Shown here in pieces: positions 1-5,792 of a stretch of 8,269 bases of DNA. Made by a program: the position numbers and the translations under genes. The stretch spans positions 1 to 8,269 of the forward strand of contig CADCRC010000123.1 of the NCBI GenBank assembly GCA_902803795.1. The letters are read 5' to 3'. The notes under the pieces were generated by a model. The model was not told the DNA's origin. It searched no databases and was given only the letters and a program-made list of their open reading frames with translations. This DNA is from an uncultured Erysipelotrichaceae bacterium. Lineage in GTDB: Bacteria; Bacillota_I; Bacilli_A; RF39; UBA660. Numbering within the stretch: position 1 is the first letter of the stretch; every line of letters begins with the position of its first letter.

Positions 1-2
1 AA

Positions 3-50
3 AAGCATAATAAGACATTAGATAATGAAAATACTAATTTTAAGGAATGA
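3..50 (+). CDS. C-terminal tail of an upstream gene (partial)
   Basis: An open frame enters from the left edge and ends at TGA 48-50, leaving 15 polar residues (ending NTNFKE). It is followed 10 bases later by a strong hairpin terminator, which fits the 3' end of a transcription unit. Nothing can be said about function. The frame is short enough to be chance, so the call rests mainly on the terminator. Confidence 0.3.
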   Translation, partial: KHNKTLDNENTNFKE

Positions 51-59
51 TAAAAAATC

Positions 60-110
60 AAAAAGTTACAATTAAAATTGTAGCTTTTTTCTTTGTAAAC
101 AAAGATTTTT
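60..110 (+). terminator. Tandem hairpins, probable terminator
   Basis: Arms 60-71 and 78-89 pair over 12 bp (one G-T pair) around a 6-base loop, ending in a T run at 85-90. The A-rich left arm means it could also act on the minus strand. A second small hairpin follows (CTTTG 91-95 with CAAAG 100-104, then a T tract to 110). Together they separate the upstream gene from the pseudogene zone. Confidence 0.7.
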
Positions 111-112
111 AA

Positions 113-340
113 ATTAATGAGAGAAACCACCAATCACCACATGGTGACTTCGATCATATGGGAGAAGCTAGAGTTACTACTGAAAAAGAAATAATGAATA
201 AATATAATATATATAATATAGATGTATTAAAAGTAGGGCATCATGGAAGTAGGACAAGTAGTTGTAAAGAATTTATTAGTGAAATTAATCCTAGATATTC
301 AATTATTAGTGTTGGCAAAAATAATAGATAATGCATATAT
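113..340 (+). pseudogene. comEC: ComEC/Rec2 MBL-domain remnant, fragment A
   Basis: The frame is open from 113 to TAA 329-331 without a usable start. It reads a metal-binding HGDFDHMGEA motif (140-169), then TTEKEIMNKYN, then VLKVGHHGSRTSS and the ending SIISVGKNNR. These are hallmarks of the C-terminal metallo-beta-lactamase domain of ComEC-type DNA-uptake proteins. In that family the HGDxDH motif and the KVGHHGS motif are separated by roughly a hundred residues; here that middle is missing. After NNR a one-base shift brings the stop, and the expected YGH continues only briefly out of frame (to about 340). No ribosome binding site and no membrane channel domain are present. It is a dead internal-deletion copy. 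The family assignment is by motif memory, not by search. Confidence 0.75.
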
Positions 341-347
341 CACTATG

Positions 348-356
348 TGATATAAT
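348..356 (+). promoter_or_regulatory. Extended -10 promoter of the HD-domain gene
   Basis: TGA-TATAAT forms a perfect extended -10 element. The position 17 bases upstream has no good -35 box, as is usual for extended -10 promoters. Transcription would start near 363, giving a leader of about 14 bases containing the AGGATG ribosome binding site. Confidence 0.65.
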
Positions 357-376
357 AATTGTAGGATGTGATAATA

Positions 377-790
377 ATGGATATTGATAGATTGAAACAT
401 TCCTATGCTGTTGCAAAAAAAATGATGGATATAGCAAAAGAATATGATTTAAGTAAAGAAGATATTATGAATTGTTTTCTGATTGGATTAAATCATGATA
501 TTGGATATGAATTTACACCAAATGGAATAAATCATAATAAGATTGGTGGACAATTATTAAGAGATAATGGATTTAAATATTGGCAAGAAGTTTATTATCA
601 TGGAGATATAGATTGTACGTATGATTCTATATTTTTAGATATATTAAATAAAGCTGATATGCAAATAGATAAATACGGGAATGATGTTGGATATGATAGA
701 AGAATAGAAGATATTAAAAAACGTTATGGTGAAGAATCAATTATATATAAAAATTGTGTAATCTTAATAGAAAGTCTAAGAATAAAATAA
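377..790 (+). CDS. Small HD-domain metal-dependent phosphohydrolase
   Basis: This is a 137-residue cytosolic protein consisting of little more than one HD domain. The expected metal-binding series is visible: H8 in RLKHSYAVA, the H40-D41 doublet in GLNHDIGYEF, H53 in HNKIGG, H75 in YYHGD and D94 in NKADMQID. HD proteins hydrolyse phosphate esters, often of nucleotides; the substrate cannot be read here. ATG 377 is chosen over GTG 368 because AGGATG (363-368) lies about 9 bases before 377 but would overlap 368. The gene has its own extended -10 promoter and a hairpin terminator directly after the stop, so it is monocistronic. It lies between two ComEC remnants but looks intact and is not obviously related to them. 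Confidence 0.85.
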   Translation: MDIDRLKHSYAVAKKMMDIAKEYDLSKEDIMNCFLIGLNHDIGYEFTPNGINHNKIGGQLLRDNGFKYWQEVYYHGDIDCTYDSIFLDILNKADMQIDKYGNDVGYDRRIEDIKKRYGEESIIYKNCVILIESLRIK

Positions 791-794
791 TAAG

Positions 795-814
795 AATGCC
801 TATGGCATTTTTTT
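795..814 (+). terminator. Rho-independent terminator of the HD-domain gene
   Basis: AATGCC (795-800), loop TAT, GGCATT (804-809), then a T run to 814, starting 5 bases after the stop codon. The stem is compact with two central GC pairs. Confidence 0.85.
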
Positions 815-818
815 GTTT

Positions 819-1025
819 AAGAATCAAATTGATTTACTTTTTGACAATCACCATAGGGGACTACAACCATATAGTAGATATTACATATATATTAACTATA
901 CAATACCAGTAGGGAAGAATAATAGGTATGGACATCTAAATAAAGAGGTGTTGAATAATTTAAAAAATTCAAAAATATATAGAACAGATCAAGATGGAAG
1001 TATTATGTTTAAGATTAAAAATTGA
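819..1025 (+). pseudogene. comEC: ComEC/Rec2 MBL-domain remnant, fragment B
   Basis: In frame with TGA 1023-1025 the sequence reads VGKNNRYGHLNKEVL, then SKIYRTDQDGSIMFKIKN. This is the extreme C-terminus of the ComEC-type MBL domain, including the RYGH metal-site region. Upstream, IDLLF (833-847) and then, after a frame change, GDYNHI (856-873) match the first metal motif. Everything between the two motifs is missing. The only upstream start is a TTG inside the T run of the preceding terminator, with no ribosome binding site, so this is not a real gene. Fragment B overlaps fragment A in content (both carry HGDxxH and VGKNNR), so the two are separate copies and not halves of one gene. Confidence 0.75.
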
Positions 1026-1054
1026 ATCTTGTAAGTTATAATTATTAATTGATA

Positions 1055-1063
1055 TGATATAAT
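1055..1063 (+). promoter_or_regulatory. Extended -10 promoter of the 226-residue gene
   Basis: TGA-TATAAT, identical to the element before the HD-domain gene, with no clear -35 box. Transcription would start near 1070, leaving a leader of about a dozen bases that holds the GGGTG ribosome binding site (1071-1075). Confidence 0.6.
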
Positions 1064-1082
1064 ACTTATAGGGTGTTTAAAT

Positions 1083-1763
1083 ATGAATTATATAGAAGAT
1101 AAATATAATGAAGGTAAGTTAATAATTAGGGCTGTTGATTTACCTCAATTACACAGGATTAATGATGAAGTTAAATATGATTGCTCAATATGGGCCAATG
1201 AATTTGCAATGATAATGAATGATGAGTTTGAATCAGTTTCATCTACGTTACTAATTCCAAATGTAGGTGTAAAAACATATAAAAATGTTGGCTTTTTGGT
1301 TGATTCTGACTTTGCTGAAATTCAACATATTGCTTTATCTGATAGTGGAAGTAGTGGCAGTTTTAGGAATGGAGATTTTATGGCTAATTGTTCTGACTTT
1401 GAAACTCTAGATAGATTAGCTAATTACATTAAAGTTAATAACTATACTACAATGAATGAAGTTAATATTTCTATTCCTATTAATTCTGTAGTTGGATTAG
1501 TAGTTATAAAATGTGGTAATGAATTAAAACATCTTAAAGCAATGATGGCTGTTAGAGAATGTTTACATGAATTAACTGGAATACAGTTTGATATTTTTGA
1601 ATATGATAGTAATTATGGAAAAATAAATCAGATTGATTTAACTGATGAATTAATTGAAACAATTATTTCAGCATCTAATGTAAACAAATATGATTATTAT
1701 ACAGATTATAGTGATGATATTTACGAAGGAAGTATTAATAATAATAGAAACCACAGCAAGTAA
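1083..1763 (+). CDS. Unrecognised 226-residue soluble protein
   Basis: I do not recognise this family. The protein is acidic, rich in Asn, Asp, Ile and Tyr, and has no signal peptide or membrane segment. Visible landmarks are a single Trp (W37), a Ser/Gly patch at residues 86-93 followed by FRNGDF, a hydrophobic strand-like stretch IPINSVVGLVVIK at 131-143, and a Tyr/Asp-rich tail from about 203. Cysteines at 34, 103, 144 and 160 are spaced irregularly and do not form a zinc motif. ATG 1083 is preceded by GGGTG at good spacing and an extended -10 promoter; a strong terminator follows, so it is a single-gene unit. Long uninterrupted coding length between decayed fragments suggests that it is maintained or recently acquired. 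Confidence 0.75.
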   Translation: MNYIEDKYNEGKLIIRAVDLPQLHRINDEVKYDCSIWANEFAMIMNDEFESVSSTLLIPNVGVKTYKNVGFLVDSDFAEIQHIALSDSGSSGSFRNGDFMANCSDFETLDRLANYIKVNNYTTMNEVNISIPINSVVGLVVIKCGNELKHLKAMMAVRECLHELTGIQFDIFEYDSNYGKINQIDLTDELIETIISASNVNKYDYYTDYSDDIYEGSINNNRNHSK

Positions 1764-1802
1764 ATTAAAATATTTGTCATATTAAGATATTCCCATACAT
1801 TT

Positions 1803-1834
1803 AAACTAGATGATTTTGTTATTATCTAGTTTTT
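1803..1834 (+). terminator. Rho-independent terminator of the 226-residue gene
   Basis: AAACTAGAT (1803-1811) pairs with ATCTAGTTT (1824-1832), extendable inward by two pairs including one G-T, and leads into a run of T to 1834. It is 40 bases after the stop codon. Confidence 0.8.
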
Positions 1835-1837
1835 ATA

Positions 1838-1937
1838 TATAATAAAAACTATTCTTATTTGAAAGGGGGAATGGTTTATGAATGAGAATATAATTAGAAC
1901 TATATGCTCAGAAATGAATATTAGAATAAGTAATTAG
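1838..1937 (+). pseudogene. Truncated gene stump with promoter and RBS
   Basis: TATAAT at 1838-1843, a strong AAAGGGGG ribosome binding site at 1863-1870 and ATG 1878 open a frame of only 19 codons, beginning MNENIIRTICSEMNI and ending at TAG 1935-1937. Well-formed expression signals before so short a frame suggest a gene cut off soon after its start. The N-terminus resembles that of Tex-type S1 RNA-binding proteins (MNE.II..I..E.NI), but 19 residues cannot prove this. Reading past the TAG gives 15 more codons with no recognisable continuation. It could alternatively be a genuine 19-residue peptide. Confidence 0.4.
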
Positions 1938-1989
1938 ATTGCAAATTGTGATTTTCTTTCATTAAAAGGATTCAAACCCGTATGAATAA

Positions 1990-2202
1990 ATGTGTATTAC
2001 CACATGAGATTACAATCATATGGGTGAAGATATCAATTTAGTAAATATTTTTAAAGTTGAGAAAGTATTCTTTAATTTTAGGGAGTTCAATGATTTGAAA
2101 AAAGAATTAATAAAAGTATTATATAATATGAATATTAAGTGTTATTTTTGAATTAAAGAATTAAATATAGAAACAAACAAATTATATTTTCTAAAAAAAT
2201 AA
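1990..2202 (+). pseudogene. comEC: ComEC/Rec2 MBL-domain remnant, fragment C
   Basis: The frame reads DYNHMGEDINLVN, then FKVEKVFFN, EFNDLKKELIKVL, then an in-frame TGA (2149-2151), and continues as IKELNIETNKLYFLKK to TAA 2200-2202. This is the middle of the ComEC-type MBL domain, following directly on the first metal motif, which is damaged (TGA 2005-2007 where HG is expected). Fragment C supplies the part missing from fragments A and B but lies downstream of both, so the order is not collinear with an intact gene. There is no start or ribosome binding site. TGG serves as Trp in neighbouring genes, so the TGA codons are real stops. Confidence 0.7.
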
Positions 2203-2223
2203 TAATATTCAATTGTGTATAAA

Positions 2224-2247
2224 AAAAATGCTGTTTTTTGCATTTTT
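2224..2247. terminator. Bidirectional hairpin terminator after fragment C
   Basis: AAAAATGC (2224-2231) pairs with GCATTTTT (2240-2247) around an 8-base loop. Both strands end in T-rich tracts, so it could stop transcription from either side. It may be the original terminator of the gene from which fragment C derives. The remaining bases to 2315 are AT-rich with nothing else recognisable. Confidence 0.6.
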
Positions 2248-2315
2248 ATTATTATATAAGTTTTTAAAAAATCTTACTATTCTAAAATTATAAAGTTATA
2301 TTAGTTATAAAAATT

Positions 2316-2335
2316 AAAACCATCATTATGATTTT
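2316..2335. terminator. Terminator of folD
   Basis: An 8-bp stem (2316-2323 with 2328-2335, one G-T pair when read on the minus strand) closes a 4-base loop about 40 bases past the folD stop. On the minus strand it is followed by AATTTTTATA; on the plus strand it runs straight into a T tract, so it could work both ways. Confidence 0.6.
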
Positions 2336-2374
2336 TTTATATGTATATATATGACAAAAATAGTTTGTTATTAT

Positions 2375-3202
2375 TTAATTTGATTTGTGTTGAAGTATAT
2401 ATGCATCATATGTATTACTAAATATCATCGCAATAGTCATTGGACCAACTCCTCCTGGTACTGGACTTATATATGAACATTTATTTTTTATTTTTTCATG
2501 GTCTACATCACCGATTATTTTTCCATCTATTTTATTAATTCCTACATCTATTACAATTGCTTGATTTTTTACATAATCTTCTTTAATTATATGTGGAACT
2601 CCACAGCAACTAATTATTATATCTTTTGTTAAACATATATCTTTTAGATTCTTTGTATTTGAATCACATATTGTTGTGGTTGCTCCATTATTACTTAAAT
2701 AAATATATAGAGGTTTACCTACAATATAACTTTTCCCAACAATTACTATATTTTTTCCTTTAATATCTATATTATATTTTTCAAATAGTGTAATTATTCC
2801 TTTTACACTGCATGGTAAGAATGTAGGTTTATTAATATAATTATTATATATACTATTTATTGATAATCCATCTATATCTTTTTTTGAATCTATTAAGTTA
2901 CAAAAATAATTAAAATTAAGGTGTGATGGTATTGGACTTTGTAGTAATATACCATTTATTTTAGGATCATTATTTAACATTTTTATTAGATTTTCTAAAT
3001 TAGTATCTGTCATATCTTCAAAGTCATATATTTCATAATTAAAGCCTATTTTATTACAGTATTTTATTTTCTCATTTGCATATATTCTATTACTTTCATT
3101 ATTTCCTATTACTATGATAGCTAATGTAATAGTGTAATTTATTGAGTTGTTTTTTATATTTTCTAATATTTGATCTCTTATAGTTCTTCCATCTAATATC
3201 AT
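2375..3202 (-). CDS. folD: FolD, methylene-THF dehydrogenase / methenyl-THF cyclohydrolase
   Basis: This 275-residue cytosolic enzyme interconverts 5,10-methylene-, methenyl- and 10-formyl-tetrahydrofolate, feeding purine and formyl-Met synthesis. Visible landmarks are Y41 and K45 (IYANEK, catalytic Lys), Q88 in GILLQSPIP, D111 in KKDIDG, the NADP-binding loop VGKSYIVGKP (the usual Arg is Lys) and the C-terminal signature PVPGGVGPMTIAM. Length is close to the family norm of about 280. ATG 3202 is preferred to ATG 3214: the GGTGAT that overlaps the upstream ATG is a ribosome binding site at correct spacing for 3202, and the predicted transcription start lies at about 3212, so 3214 would not be in the message. 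The protein then begins MILDGRTI, as expected. It is divergent from xerD with its own terminator. Confidence 0.93.
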   Translation of the reverse strand: MILDGRTIRDQILENIKNNSINYTITLAIIVIGNNESNRIYANEKIKYCNKIGFNYEIYDFEDMTDTNLENLIKMLNNDPKINGILLQSPIPSHLNFNYFCNLIDSKKDIDGLSINSIYNNYINKPTFLPCSVKGIITLFEKYNIDIKGKNIVIVGKSYIVGKPLYIYLSNNGATTTICDSNTKNLKDICLTKDIIISCCGVPHIIKEDYVKNQAIVIDVGINKIDGKIIGDVDHEKIKNKCSYISPVPGGVGPMTIAMIFSNTYDAYILQHKSN

Positions 3203-3218
3203 ATTAATCACCATTTTA

Positions 3219-3247
3219 ATTATAACAAATTTGTGATATAATTTAAA
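3219..3247 (-). promoter_or_regulatory. folD promoter (extended -10)
   Basis: On the minus strand TGT-TATAAT occupies 3227-3219, and a weak -35 (TTTAAA, 3247-3242) lies 17 bases upstream. The predicted start at about 3212 is only 10 bases before the chosen folD ATG. Confidence 0.6.
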
Positions 3248-3280
3248 TAGTTATTTTTTATGATTTCTTGTTTTACTTAT

Positions 3281-3309
3281 TTGATTATATTATAAATTTA
3301 TAATATAAT
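3281..3309 (+). promoter_or_regulatory. xerD-deoB promoter
   Basis: TTGATT (3281-3286), a 17-base spacer and TATAAT (3304-3309) make a near-consensus sigma-A promoter. The ribosome binding site GGTGAT (3323-3328) follows about 14 bases later. Confidence 0.75.
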
Positions 3310-3331
3310 TATTGTTATAGTAGGTGATTAT

Positions 3332-4219
3332 ATGATGCTTGAAGATGCGATAAATGATTTTATAAATTATTGCTCTTTTGAGAAAGGATTTACAAATAGA
3401 AGTATTGATTCTTATAAGAATGATTTAAAAATATATACTGAATTTTTAGATAGTAAAGGTATTAGAGATGTTAAATCAATTGATTCTAATATAATAAAAG
3501 AATTTGTAAAAAATAGAACTAATTATAATTCTACAACAATAGCTCATAATTTAACTGTTGTTAAAAACTTTCATAAATATTTAGAAAAAAGTAAAATTGT
3601 AGATAAAGATTATAGTCAGTATATTGATAGACCGAAATTAAAAAAGTCACTTCCTAAAGTAATGAATGATGGTGATATAGATAAATTACTAGATATAGAA
3701 GAAAATAGTCCATTAGATATTAGAAATAAGGCTATGCTTGAACTTATGTATGGTGCTGGTCTTAGAATTTCTGAACTTATTAATTTGAAATTGAATGATA
3801 TTGATGAATTTAATGCTATAATACATGTATATGGAAAGGGTAGTAAAGAGAGAGTTGTTCCAATAAATGAGTATTGTATTGATTGTTTAAATAAATATTT
3901 AAATGTTAGATCTTCCATAATTAAAAATAATGATTGTGATTTTTTATTTATTAATAATCAGGGAAGGCAAATTAGTAGAATTGGATTTTTTAAAGTAGTA
4001 AAAAAATTGTTAAAAGAGAAAGGTCTTAATACTAGTTGTTCTCCTCACACATTAAGACATTCTTTTGCTACTGATTTAGTTAATAATGGTGCTGATTTAA
4101 GAATAGTACAAGAAATGCTTGGACATTCTGATATATCAACTACTAAAATATATACTGAAATTAATAATCAACTTACATCTAGAGAATATGATGATTATCA
4201 TCCTAGATCAGTTGAATAA
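3332..4219 (+). CDS. xerD: XerD-type tyrosine recombinase
   Basis: This 295-residue site-specific recombinase is likely to resolve chromosome dimers at dif with a partner Xer. An N-terminal SAM-like DNA-binding domain (about 1-100, with EKGF..RSIDSYKNDL) precedes the catalytic domain. All active-site residues are present: R145 (GAGLRISEL), K169 (YGKGSKER), H239 and R242 (PHTLRH), H265 (LGHSDISTT) and nucleophile Y274 (KIYTEI). The stretch NGADLRIVQEMLGHSDISTT is typical XerC/D; the following gene deoB favours XerD, as in Bacillus, where xerD is followed by deoB. ATG 3332 lies 9 bases from the start of GGTGAT; ATG 3335 is equally possible. It is followed after 31 bases by deoB, probably as one operon. 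Confidence 0.92.
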   Translation: MMLEDAINDFINYCSFEKGFTNRSIDSYKNDLKIYTEFLDSKGIRDVKSIDSNIIKEFVKNRTNYNSTTIAHNLTVVKNFHKYLEKSKIVDKDYSQYIDRPKLKKSLPKVMNDGDIDKLLDIEENSPLDIRNKAMLELMYGAGLRISELINLKLNDIDEFNAIIHVYGKGSKERVVPINEYCIDCLNKYLNVRSSIIKNNDCDFLFINNQGRQISRIGFFKVVKKLLKEKGLNTSCSPHTLRHSFATDLVNNGADLRIVQEMLGHSDISTTKIYTEINNQLTSREYDDYHPRSVE

Positions 4220-4250
4220 AATTCTTAATTTTTGAAAGGAAATGATTTTT

Positions 4251-5414
4251 ATGAGATTTAATAGAGTTTTTTTGTTAATTCTAGATTCTGTAGGAGTGGG
4301 GGAGGCTGATGATGCTTCAATATTTGCTGATCAAGGTTCAAACACTTTAAAACATATACTTGATACTAGTTCTCCATTTATTCCTAATTTAAAGAATATT
4401 GGTCTAGTTGATACTATAAATCAAGATGATTTTGATAGTGAAGCTTATTATGGGATTGCTAAGCCTAAATATATGGGTAAAGATGATATTAATGGTCATT
4501 ATGAAATTATTGGTATTATTAATGATGTTGCCTATGATACTTTTAATAATGGTTTTCCTTTTGATTTACTTAATTTGATTGAAAAAGTAACTAATAGACA
4601 TGTGCTTGGTAATGTTATGAGTAATGATAGTTTAGCTTTGATAAATGAATTAGGTGAAAGACAACAAAATTATGGTTCTATTATTGTTTATACTTCATCA
4701 GATTCAGATATTCAGCTTGCTGCACATGAGGAATCTGTACCTATTGAAAAGTTAAATGATTATTGTAAAAAATTAAAAATGGTTTTAGATAGTTCTAATT
4801 ATCATATTTCTAAGGTTATTTCGAGACCATTTAATGGAACAGTTGGTAATTATAAATTGATTGATTCTGCTTCTCAGAGTTTTACTTCTACAATTGATAA
4901 AAAAAATTTATTGACTAATTTATCTGATAATAAATATGAAGTAATTGGTATTGGAAAAATTAATGAAATTGTTAATGGAGTAGGGATAACTAAAAAATTA
5001 GCTGCTAAAGACAACTCTGAAAATATAAATAAATTATTAAGTATTATGGATAAAAAATTTAATGGGTTATGTATATCTACTCTATCTGATTTTGATTATT
5101 ATGGACATACGAGAAATGCTGATGGATTTGCTCAGTGTTTAGAAGAATTTGATGTAGAACTTACAATGATATTAAACAAGTTAGAGTTAAATGATTTACT
5201 TATAATTACATCAGATCATGGAAATGATCCAACATTTAAAGGGACTGAACATACTAGGGAAAATTTACCGGTAATACTTTATTCAAGACAATTTCAAGAA
5301 CCAAAAAGAATACCTGTATTAAATAGTTTAGCTGATATTGCTGCTTCTATCGAAGATAATTTTAATTTGGATAAGATATCTCAAGGTAATAGTTTTTTAG
5401 ATATTTTGAAATAA
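4251..5414 (+). CDS. deoB: DeoB-like phosphopentomutase with altered active site
   Basis: This 387-residue protein is of the alkaline-phosphatase superfamily and of normal DeoB length. DeoB interconverts ribose/deoxyribose 1- and 5-phosphate in nucleoside salvage. The N-terminus MRFNRVFLLILDSVGVGEADDA is typical, and metal ligands D12, D282, H286, D322-H323 (SDHGND) and H334 (GTEHTREN) are recognisable. However, the phosphoacceptor segment, normally KDTxTGHWE, reads KDDINGHYE (77-85), with no threonine. The family's SGTEI stretch is SNDSL (124-128), the RHDY substrate loop is absent (around 204-214), and DFDxxxGH is one residue short (280-286). Mutase activity is therefore doubtful; it may be a phosphatase-like or otherwise changed paralogue. 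ATG 4251 is chosen because AAAGGA (4235-4240) is 10 bases before it and abuts ATG 4242. It is probably cotranscribed with xerD. Confidence 0.85.
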   Translation: MRFNRVFLLILDSVGVGEADDASIFADQGSNTLKHILDTSSPFIPNLKNIGLVDTINQDDFDSEAYYGIAKPKYMGKDDINGHYEIIGIINDVAYDTFNNGFPFDLLNLIEKVTNRHVLGNVMSNDSLALINELGERQQNYGSIIVYTSSDSDIQLAAHEESVPIEKLNDYCKKLKMVLDSSNYHISKVISRPFNGTVGNYKLIDSASQSFTSTIDKKNLLTNLSDNKYEVIGIGKINEIVNGVGITKKLAAKDNSENINKLLSIMDKKFNGLCISTLSDFDYYGHTRNADGFAQCLEEFDVELTMILNKLELNDLLIITSDHGNDPTFKGTEHTRENLPVILYSRQFQEPKRIPVLNSLADIAASIEDNFNLDKISQGNSFLDILK

Positions 5415-5416
5415 TA

Positions 5417-5524
5417 TATATCCTTATTAATATATATTATAAGGATATACGCGTATTATATCCTTATTTAATATAAATATAAGGATATAATATATCCTTT
5501 ATTAATATATATTATAAGGATATA
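5417..5524. repeat. Array of three inverted repeats (ATCCTTAT/ATAAGGAT)
   Basis: Three palindromic units follow the deoB stop directly. Unit 1 has 11-bp arms at 5417-5427 and 5439-5449, unit 2 has 14-bp arms at 5454-5467 and 5479-5492, and unit 3 has 9-bp arms at 5491-5499 and 5516-5524. Units 1 and 2 each enclose 11 bases and unit 3 encloses 16; all loops are AT-only. Units 2 and 3 share two bases. A 10-bp palindrome ATACGCGTAT (5447-5456) bridges units 1 and 2 and is unusual for its CG content. There is no following T run, so these are not ordinary terminators, though they could fold in RNA and protect the 3' end of the deoB message. A protein-binding array is equally possible. Confidence 0.7.
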
Positions 5525-5755
5525 TAATTATTAATTTTTATAATTAATGTTTATTGTTTTATTATAATTTTCATGTTAACTTTTAGTTTAATGTTAACTA
5601 AATTTGTATAATTATTTTATTTGTTATGATTATTACTTTCTACTATTATTTAATTACTTTTATTCTTAGTTGTTATTTTCTATTTATCATTTATCATATA
5701 TCTTGGTTAACATAATATCAATTATAGGAAGTTAATTTGTCTTAAATTTAATAAA
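5525..5755. other. Gene-free AT-rich stretch with GTTAAC repeats
   Basis: No coding frame with a start and ribosome binding site was found. The palindrome GTTAAC occurs at 5575-5580, 5593-5598 and 5706-5711. The first two lie within a direct repeat ATGTTAACT with an 18-base period. GTTAAC is easily made from AT-rich sequence, so its significance is uncertain. The rest is T-rich on the plus strand without recognisable signals. Confidence 0.4.
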
Positions 5756-5789
5756 AAAACTCATATATAAGATAATTTATATGAGTTTT
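5756..5789 (-). terminator. Terminator of the helix-turn-helix gene
   Basis: A 12-bp perfect stem (5756-5767 with 5778-5789) encloses a 10-base loop and, read on the minus strand, is followed by seven T. It starts 3 bases after the stop codon of the HTH gene. On the plus strand the T tract is shorter, so termination there would be weaker. Confidence 0.85.
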
Positions 5790-5792
5790 ATA

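Noticed and set aside
135..148. Palindrome TCACCA-CA-TGGTGA as an operator
   Set aside because: It coincides with the codons of the HGD metal motif and is not preserved in the equivalent places of fragments B and C, so it is best seen as a by-product of coding sequence.
813..1025. A 70-codon frame starting at TTG 813 as a complete gene
   Set aside because: The TTG lies in the T run of the preceding terminator with no ribosome binding site, and the content is a ComEC C-terminus joined to a frame-shifted metal motif. It is treated as a pseudogene fragment.
113..1025. One comEC gene interrupted by insertion of the HD-domain gene
   Set aside because: Both flanking pieces carry their own HGDxxH motif and their own VGKNNR, so they overlap in content and cannot be two halves of one copy.
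1744..1755. AGAAACCAC shared between the end of the 226-residue gene and the start of fragment A (123-130 region)
   Set aside because: Only about nine bases match and the flanks do not align; chance is likely in this composition.
2005..2151. TGA read as tryptophan (Mollicutes code) in fragment C
   Set aside because: Trp is encoded by TGG in the intact genes and none of them contains an internal TGA. The positions expected in the family are not Trp either.
3616..3918. 100-codon minus-strand frame inside xerD
   Set aside because: It lies wholly within a gene with full catalytic residues, has no ribosome binding site and reads as a low-complexity shadow.
5417..5524. CRISPR-like array after deoB
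   Set aside because: The repeats are palindromes with AT-only centres and no unique spacers, the units are unevenly spaced, and no cas gene is present.
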